Of a DNA stretch of 64,000 nucleotides, positions 44,201 through 53,200 are shown one piece after another (positions within the stretch are counted from its first letter, which is position 1; each line of letters starts with the position of its first letter). The stretch is taken from NCBI GenBank assembly GCA_012103505.1, contig WLWP01000004.1, positions 1 to 64,000 on the forward strand, in the 5' to 3' direction. The position numbers and the translations under genes are program-made. The DNA comes from Pseudomonadales bacterium (lineage in GTDB: Bacteria > Pseudomonadota > Gammaproteobacteria > Pseudomonadales > Azotimanducaceae). A model generated the notes under the pieces. That model did not search any database. It had not been told where the DNA came from and saw nothing but the letters and a program-made list of their open reading frames with translations.

Positions 44201-47200
44201 ATTTAAAGATGTACAAAAAAACTATAAAGAAGCAGTTGAGAATTTTATTAAGACAAAAGAACAAGTTCAACTTTTAAATGAAATAGCTAAACTTACTGAT
44301 GACAAGGGTAACATGGTTATACCTGATCCTAATGAAGTTAAAAAATTCTCTATAACTAATAATCCTTATGATCTTAAAACATTCTATACAGAAGCAGGTA
44401 CAGTTACAAAAAGGTTTAATGCAACTACAGTAACACAAATTAATGAAATACTGGGTGCCTATGCTAAAATAACAGAGCAGGATATAGTAGATCAAAAGAC
44501 AGAAGAAGCACAAGCTGAAGAAACAAGAGCTGATGTTGAAGAGATACTTAGTGAAAATGGAGTAGAAATAGAATTACCTAACGTTGAATCTAAAGTATAT
44601 ACTGAAATACTAAGAAAGGGTTATAACAAATATCTTGCTAATCAAGCAAACTTAAATAAAAGTGCAGTAGACTTTAATGCTTGGATTAATACGGAAAATG
44701 GTAAAGCCTATAGACAATCATTTGCAGCAATTAAAAAGATATGGATAGCAAATGATAAGTTAACAAATCCTAATAGATCTTTAACACAAGAACAGATAGA
44801 GAATGATGCAAACCTTATAAGTTGGTTAACATCTCAAGAAGGAAAAACAAATGACTTAGTTGCAAAGGTTTTAGATAAAACTGGACTTACAATATCAGAA
44901 ATAACGGGTATAGAAGAACAAGCACCCGCAAAGAATAAACCATACAAAGGTAGAGCTAACACAGATGTTATTGAAAGTGGATCTTATGTAGCACTTGTAC
45001 AAACTGAAACAGAAGGTAAAGATGGAAAGAAAGAATTCCTTTATCAGTTGTTTGAAAATAGTACTGGTAAATTACTAGATGCTGAAGTACTAAGTGCAAA
45101 AGGTTTAGGTAACGTTAATGCTTTTGTAGTTAAAGGTCAAGCATTAGATGCTTATAAAAGACTGGAAAGTGATCAACCAAACTCAGCAGAGTTTCCATTT
45201 GATGGTGTTGAAGGTTTGTCATATGGTCAAAAGGTTTATAAAGATGGAATAGAGTATACAATATTAAGTAACCCAAAAAAATTAGCTAATAAAGGAACAC
45301 TTCTTTTAATACCATCTGATGCTCAATCATTAACTTATGAGGAGAAGGTAGCACAAAAGGTATTTGTAAATGTAAAGAAGGGTGGATTTAAAGATTTCTA
45401 TACACTAGAAGAAATAGATTCAAAACGTTTACCTGATAGTGTTTCAAGATTAAACTTCAATGAACCTGTTACTCCCTATGGTGCAAAGAATGAAGATGAA
45501 ACTTCATGGCAAATAGCTAAGCAAAGATATTTTGCTATAATTTCTGAACTGTCTCAAGAAGATCTAAAAACTTTAGAACTTGTTGTTACATTAAATCCAG
45601 AGGCTGGTAAAAAAGGAGGACAGTATAGTATACCTGGTAAAGAAAGTAATGAATACATTACACGTACACAATCTAAGTATATCATTGGTATAAGAACAAA
45701 TAGTGGTGTTGTACAAGATAAGATTGATGCATTGTTTAGTAAGGATGGTAAACTTGAAGGAGTAGATCCTTTTAAAAGTGATGCTAGAGTATTTGCTTTT
45801 TTACCCAATCAAAATTTTCAAATAGAAATAGGTGGTAAAGTAGTAACAGTTAATCAACTTAATGCTAATCAGTCAGCTAATATATTTAATGTACCTGATA
45901 ATTTAAAAGGTAAATTAACTGATGCACAAGTATTAGAAATAGTAAAGGAAAAATATGCAATAAATAATGCTCTCTTGGCAAAAATAGATGAGCAATTTGC
46001 AGACAATTCCACAGATGGAAACACAGCAGTATTGTCTCAAGAACAATTACCTAAAGGATTTTCATTTAATGCTGCACTTGGTAATGTTGTATACGATAAC
46101 TCTGAAAAAAAATTAACTGATTTAGAGCATAATGCTGCAGATGAAAACGGTAACTATTTAATTTATCAGTTAGAAAAAGGTAAAACTGGAAGATCTGTAA
46201 TAGCCATTTCTAATTTAGAAGAAGATGCTAGATCAGAACTAATTAAGAAAGTAGAAACACAGTTAGAAAAGCAAGGTTTATTAAGTGAGTTAAGAACGGG
46301 CACAGATGCTTATAAAGCAGCTGTACTTTTACCTGATGGAACTTATAGGTTGATTCCTTTAAAGTCAGAATCATTAGAAAATGAAGCAACTGATAAGCTG
46401 TTTGTTGATTTGATTACAAGAGCACAACTAACACAAGAAAAAAATAAGAATGGAAAAGATGCTACATTTAACAAAGAATGGAATGAAAACCAAGGATTGT
46501 TTATTAGTTCTTATCCGGGAATAACAATAAAGCTTGAAGTAAATAAATATGGTAAAGTGCAATTGTCTATTGTTAAAGATGGACAATGGACAAATCTTGA
46601 ACTAACACGTGAAGAAGTTAATGGTAAAGAATCTGCAGAAGAAAAAATTCAAAAACTAATTGACAGAGCAAATGAAAGCAATGTTTTCAAAACAGCAGTT
46701 AGTAGTCCAGAGACAGGAAGTAAAATAGGTTTTACTTTGTCTAAAAAAAATCTTAGAACATCTTATTCTAGGAGTGTAGATGTTAATGAACTAATTGAAA
46801 AAACTACAACTAAAGCTAAAACTCAAGTTGTAGGTATAGATACATTACAAGTGTTTGCTCCTTCAGGAACTACACAGAGTTCTTCTAATACAGAAACAAC
46901 TACAGCTGGTACATTTACTCAAACTGAAGGTTATACAGATGCAGAAGGTAATCCAATTCCTGTAGGTCCGGAGATGACAACTGCAAGTACTAAAGATAAA
47001 ACTTACACAGCAGAAGAATCTGAGTATAGTATACTAGACTTAGAAGACAGTGAGTTTGATGCATATAAAGAAAATGATTTTAAAGATCTTCCTTCTTATA
47101 TGATAGAGCATATTGTAAATAAAATTATATCACCAGAGGGTGGGGTTGCATTAAGAGAAAGAGAAAGACAAGTTTTTGAAAGTCCACGTAAGTCAGAAAT

Positions 47201-50200
47201 AATGACTAGAGTTGCTATCCTAGGTGGTACAGTCAAAGAAGCAGAGATATCAGAAACACCTTTAAGTAAGATTGATAAGGAATTAACTGCACTCAAAAAG
47301 AAATTACAAGAAGGTAAGAAAGGGGCAGCAAAAAGAAAAGCTTTAAAAGATAGTAAGGAATATCAAACATTATTAAAAAATAAAAAAGCAATAGAGTCTG
47401 CAGCTAATAAAGTAATGCCTGCATATACAGTACAAGATTCAGAGAATGTAGATGTTTTTATGGCTTGGGCTGCAAACAATTTACCTGACTTTATTACTAT
47501 AGAAGACATAGGTGTATTGGGTAGTAACTTAAAAGCAGGTGGTGTAAGAGTTGGAGCTTTTGCTTTAAACTTACATGCATTAGCAGGGGGAATGAAAATA
47601 GGTGGAACAATATACACCGGTGCTAAATCTCCATTTAGATATCATGAAGCATTTCATGGTGTGTTTAGAATGTTATTAAGTGATGCAGAAATTAATAAGT
47701 ACTTATCAATTGCAAGAAAAGAAGTAAGAAGTAAACTAAGAGCAGAAGGTAAAAGCTTTTTGCAAGAATTAGAAAGATTCAGAAATTCAGCAGACACATA
47801 TACTAATATGAGTAAGGCTAGATTAGAACAAGAATATTATGAAGAATATCTAGCAAATGAGTTTGAAGCATTTAAACAAAATCCAAAGAAAACTAAAACA
47901 GATTCTAGTGTCAAGTCTTTATTTACTAGGATTATGGAGTGGATTAAATCTGTATTTAATTCATACAATAAAAGTGAGTTGCTTACTTTATTTGAAAACA
48001 TTGATGGTGGTAAATATCAAACAGCATCAATAGCTAGTAATCAATTTATTAATACTCTTACTACAGGAGTTACAGTAGAAGCTAATGCATTAATACCTTA
48101 TGATTCTATACAAGATGGAAAGAAGGTAGGTTTTTATTACTTAGATAGCGCTGTAGCTGATCCTATGATTAGAAGTATAGCTGCTATGTATTTACAAGCA
48201 GAAAGTAAAGTTACAGAAACAGATGTTAAAAGATCTGAAATATTTGATGGTGTTATAGATGATTTTTACAATCTATATGATCCAGAAAATGTAATAAACT
48301 TAGACAAGACAGATGCACAAAAAGAAGTATTAGAAAATATAATTTTAGCACTGGATAATTATTTAGAGGTTATAAAACCACAAGTTTATTCTGTATTAAA
48401 TGTTATAGATAGTCAGCTTGCTGAAGAAGAATATAATACAGAGTACTTTGAAGATACAGTGGGGTTAAGAAGTATTGATCAGTGGGATACAGATGCATCA
48501 TTAATTGGTGGATTAGAATCTACACCAAGACATATACGTGCTTACTTGGCTACAACTACTAAAGAAGAAACAGATTTCTTTGGTAATAGAGAGCTAAAAG
48601 CCGGAGTTCCTTTAATTATACCAGTAGAGTTTAATAAAGTATATAATGGTTTATTAAAGGCCGTTAAGAACATTGAAGACCCAAGAAAGATGTTACAGAC
48701 AATGTACTTTTTTGGGCAAGATAATCTTGAAACAGGAGCTGTAGTATCAAGACTATTAAATGATCTTGGTGTTAGTAAAGAAGCTTTGCTATCAAATAGC
48801 CCTTTACCTTTAGAATTAAAAAATCCTGGTTTATTTCAAGCATTTACAAAAGCTTTTGAAAACTTTAGAGTAGAATATATATTTAGTCAAAGAGATTCAG
48901 CGGGTAATGTTATAATGTATTCTGCAGCTGAAAGAGATGATATAAACTCTCAAGTAGATATTTGGTCACAAGCATGGAATGATGCAGAAAAGAAAATAAA
49001 AGTTGATTCTGACAGAAAAGAAACTGTTCAAGAAACACTAGGTGCTTTTGGTAATTTATTATTGCCTTCATTGACACAGAAAACAGATGAGGAAATTAGT
49101 GAGTTATCTAAAAAATACTCAGAGAAAATATTTGAGCTTACGGGTATAAGATTAAGTAAACAATACATTGCATTTAGTTTAACAGCAAACAGACCTCAAA
49201 CAGATGAGCAAGCAGCACTTCAGAGTGTGCACTCTAATGAAACACCTATTACTGAAGAAGTTATCCGCACAATGAATATATTAATTCAACAAGGTGAAGA
49301 TATTTTTAATGAAGGTAAAGAAGGGATGTACTCTAGATTAAGAACTTTAGCTATTAATAATGCACCTTTTGATGAAACAATTGGTTTATCTGTATTTAAA
49401 AATAGTGAGGGTAATTTAGTTTATGCTCATCAAAAACCTACGTATCACTTAAAACAAGTTGAAAAATTAAATACTGATGTTCAAGCTTTAGAAAGATTAA
49501 AGCAAGAAAATCCTTATTTGAAAAACAATTATCTTCTAAATAATGAGGCGTTTATACAAATGTCTGCAGAGAATAGACAAAAAATATTAAGAATTGCTGG
49601 TACAGCTGTTGGTAATATAAATACTACTGAAGAAGAAATAAATGAAAGCATCTCCGGATTAAAGTCTAGATCTACTTACGGTAACTTTACACCACAAGAG
49701 TTTGCACTAAACTTATTGAATTCATATACTTATGGAGTTAATACTAAATCTGATAAGGCTAATTTTGTAGAGTACTATGATACTAAGCTTGGTAAGAATG
49801 TTAAGGTTGCTTTAGCTCCATCATTGATAAGAGTATTAGAATCTTCTAACACAGGGGATATGATGAACTTCCCTGTAATCAAAGCTGTTGAATTTGTTAG
49901 TGGATCAAGTGGTGCTGTAAAATTAACAGATGAGGCTGTTGATACATATATAAGTTCAATTGAAACAGAATATGACCGTATATTAAGAGAGTCAGCTTTA
50001 AGACGTGATAATCCTTTACAAGTACAAAAGCTAGGTTATAATACTGAAGGAGGTAGAGCATACAAACTTCACAACTCTGCTTTATTTTTACCTCAAACAA
50101 TAAGAATTGCGTTAGAAGAAATAGCAACACGTGATGATGCAAAAAGTTTGTCTGCTGCTTTATCTGAATTAGACATGACTATGGCCGATCTTAAATCAGA

Positions 50201-53200
50201 TGTAGTAGAAAGCTTAGAACAACAATATAAACTGTTTAAAGATGAGCTTAAAACATTAAACATAAATGAAGAAATAAGTGGTAAAGTTAGAGAAGGATTG
50301 GTAAATAAAAATGTAAAAGCTACACCAGATCTAATAGAATCAAATCAATTGCTAAATTTAAATTATGATGAAGAATATAATTTAAAACAAATCTTTTTTA
50401 ATAATTGGATTAATACAAAATCAATTAATGAGATATTATTGGGAGATCAAGCAGTTACTTTAAAGAATGGTGTAGATGCTATTAAAAGAGCAAAAGCACA
50501 AAATGCTTCAACAGTCAGTGCTTACAGTGCAATTACTGCTCCTGAATTAGGAATTAATCATCCTGTTGATGATATAAGTTTAGTTTCTTTAGAAGAACCA
50601 ATTGGTATATCATCTGTAACAGGTGATAATATTGATATTGCAGATGCACAAATGTGGATGACTACAAAAGCATTTAGATATATGTTCTTTGGTTTTGGTA
50701 AACTAACACCAATGCAAGCCAAACTCATGGATAAAGTAGAGGCAGGAGAAACAATTTCATCTGAAGATATATTTGGTCAAGATGGTTATGTCAGTAATGG
50801 TGTGATGCTTAATTCTAAAAAGCTTGTTTACTTTGATGGTAGTACATTTATAAAGATGTCAGCTTTTATATTGACACCACAACTTACATCTAATAAAGTT
50901 GTAAATGCTAATGGAGAAGTTACTTACACAGCAAAAGAAAACAGAAAAGAATTACATGATCTAAGGGTAAAACTTGAAGGTATAGAAGCAATAAAAGACA
51001 AACAAACACTTGGTATTGCTGCACCTTTGAGTGCTTTAAAAATGTTAAAGCAAAAGGTAAAAACATTAGAAGAAGTAAAAGCAGATGGTCAATTTAGTGA
51101 AAATGATTTCACATCATTATCAGCTAAAAATATGGGTCTTCAATTAGAGGTACCTTCTAATAAACTTGAAACTGTAGAGCCTTCACAAATTAAAGCAATT
51201 ATAACATCTGAACAAAAAGATGACGTGTTTGTCAAAGAGCTTGGTTTAACTGTAGGTGAAATTAGAAAAGCATACAATGAAGCAATTAGCGCTAGAGTTG
51301 AATTAAAGTTTAAGAATAAAAGAAATCTTATTTTTACTTTTGATAGTGCTATGGAAGAGTTAAAAATTTCTATGGCTAAAGATAAGCTTACACCTAACTT
51401 AATGTCTTTCTTAAGATATGCAACAGAAGGTTTAAAAGCATCACAATCTAGCTCACAACTATTAGAGTTCTTTTCTACTGAAGAAGGAGAGCAAAAGTAT
51501 GATTTAAATAACCCTATAACAATTAATAAGTTTGAGCAATTATTCTTAAGCTATTTAAGCAAGGGTGTTCTTGCTGAAAAACAACCAGGTCATGCTTTAG
51601 CTTTGGTTTCTTCATATGGTATGAATATATATAGGAGAGTTTACAGCGTAGATGAAAATGGTATTCCAGATAGATCAGAAGTTATTAGAGAAAAATACTG
51701 GAACAAAATAACTAATAAACCAGAAATTGTAGAGTTTGACACACTCTTAGGTAGAAAGATTCCAAAAGAAGGTGTTGTAGTATTAGACCGTTTGAGATCT
51801 GGTGTTAAAGAATATGATAGCAAAGGTGAGTTTACAGGTCAGAGATATACTGAAATGCTAATGCCAGCACATTTTAAAAGTGTAATGGATTTAGTTGAGA
51901 ATGGTAGCATGACTAATATACCTGAAGTTATTTCTAAGATGTTTGCAATACGTATACCATCTCAAGATAATCATTCAACTATTAATATAAAGCATGTAGA
52001 TTTTCTACCTGCCTTCTATGGTTCATCAGCAACATTTGCTCAGGAACTTGTTGAGATATCAGGAGCGGATTTTGATATTGATAAAGTATATGCACAGATT
52101 AAAGAGTTTTATGTTAAGGATAAAAAGTTTATTGAATACGGTACTGCTTCAAATAACAATGATGCATATGATGATTACATTAATTACATAAATGAAAAGG
52201 TAAACAAACCAGGTACAATTTATTCTGAAGCATATCAGTTATATAAAACAGATGAAGGATCAGCAAGAATACAAAACAGTGCAACCGAAGCTGAGGTTGG
52301 TATTGCATCTGATGCAGGTCTTAATGAGCAAGCTATAAAAGCATTACAAATGCTGGGATTACCTATTACTAAAGGACAATATGTAAAGTATATAGGGAAA
52401 AATAAAACTGAACCTTATGAAGCACCATATAATAATGAAGTATTAGATTATAAGTATGCTTTAATGGGTAACACAGGTGTAACAGAATCAACTGAAGGTA
52501 TACCAATATCTTATACAGCAGCAAACTTAGAGATTTTAGAATCTGAATTAGCAGCATTGGTGCAGCTTTCTGAAACTTTTGCATTACGTGATAGTGAAGA
52601 CTCCGTAGATATTGATAATTTACTTGGTCAAATAAAAGCATTTACAAGTAATAAAGGCGCTGCTATTGGTGCAATTGTATCTCCTAATGTTAACTTAAGC
52701 TTATTGACTGAATATAAGATAAAACTAAAATCTGATAGTGGATTAAGTTTTAATAATGTAACCTATGATAGTTTTGCAACATTAACTGAAAAACTTACTA
52801 AAACAAAAAATGGTCTTAGAAAACAGGATATTATATCTTCTTTAATTACTATGGCTACAGATAATGCTAAAGAAAGACTAGTTGCAAAACTTGGTCTTAA
52901 TAGAGCAGCATTATCATTAGTGGGTACAATGACAGGTTTAGGTGTTCCAATTAGAACGTCTTTACTTTTAGTTAATAATCCATTGATACGTGACATCTAT
53001 AATCAAGCTTTAAATAAAAAAGAAAAGCTAGATCCTGGAGTTAAGGCATTAGCTAAGCAAGCGTTTGATAATACTACTAAAAAACTTGCAAATTTAAAAG
53101 CAGGAATAACAGGACCCGTAGTAACAGATGAAGTTTTATTAGAAGCCATTAATAGAACGGATAAAGAAAGTGTTGCTTCATTACAAGCAGATTTAGCTAT

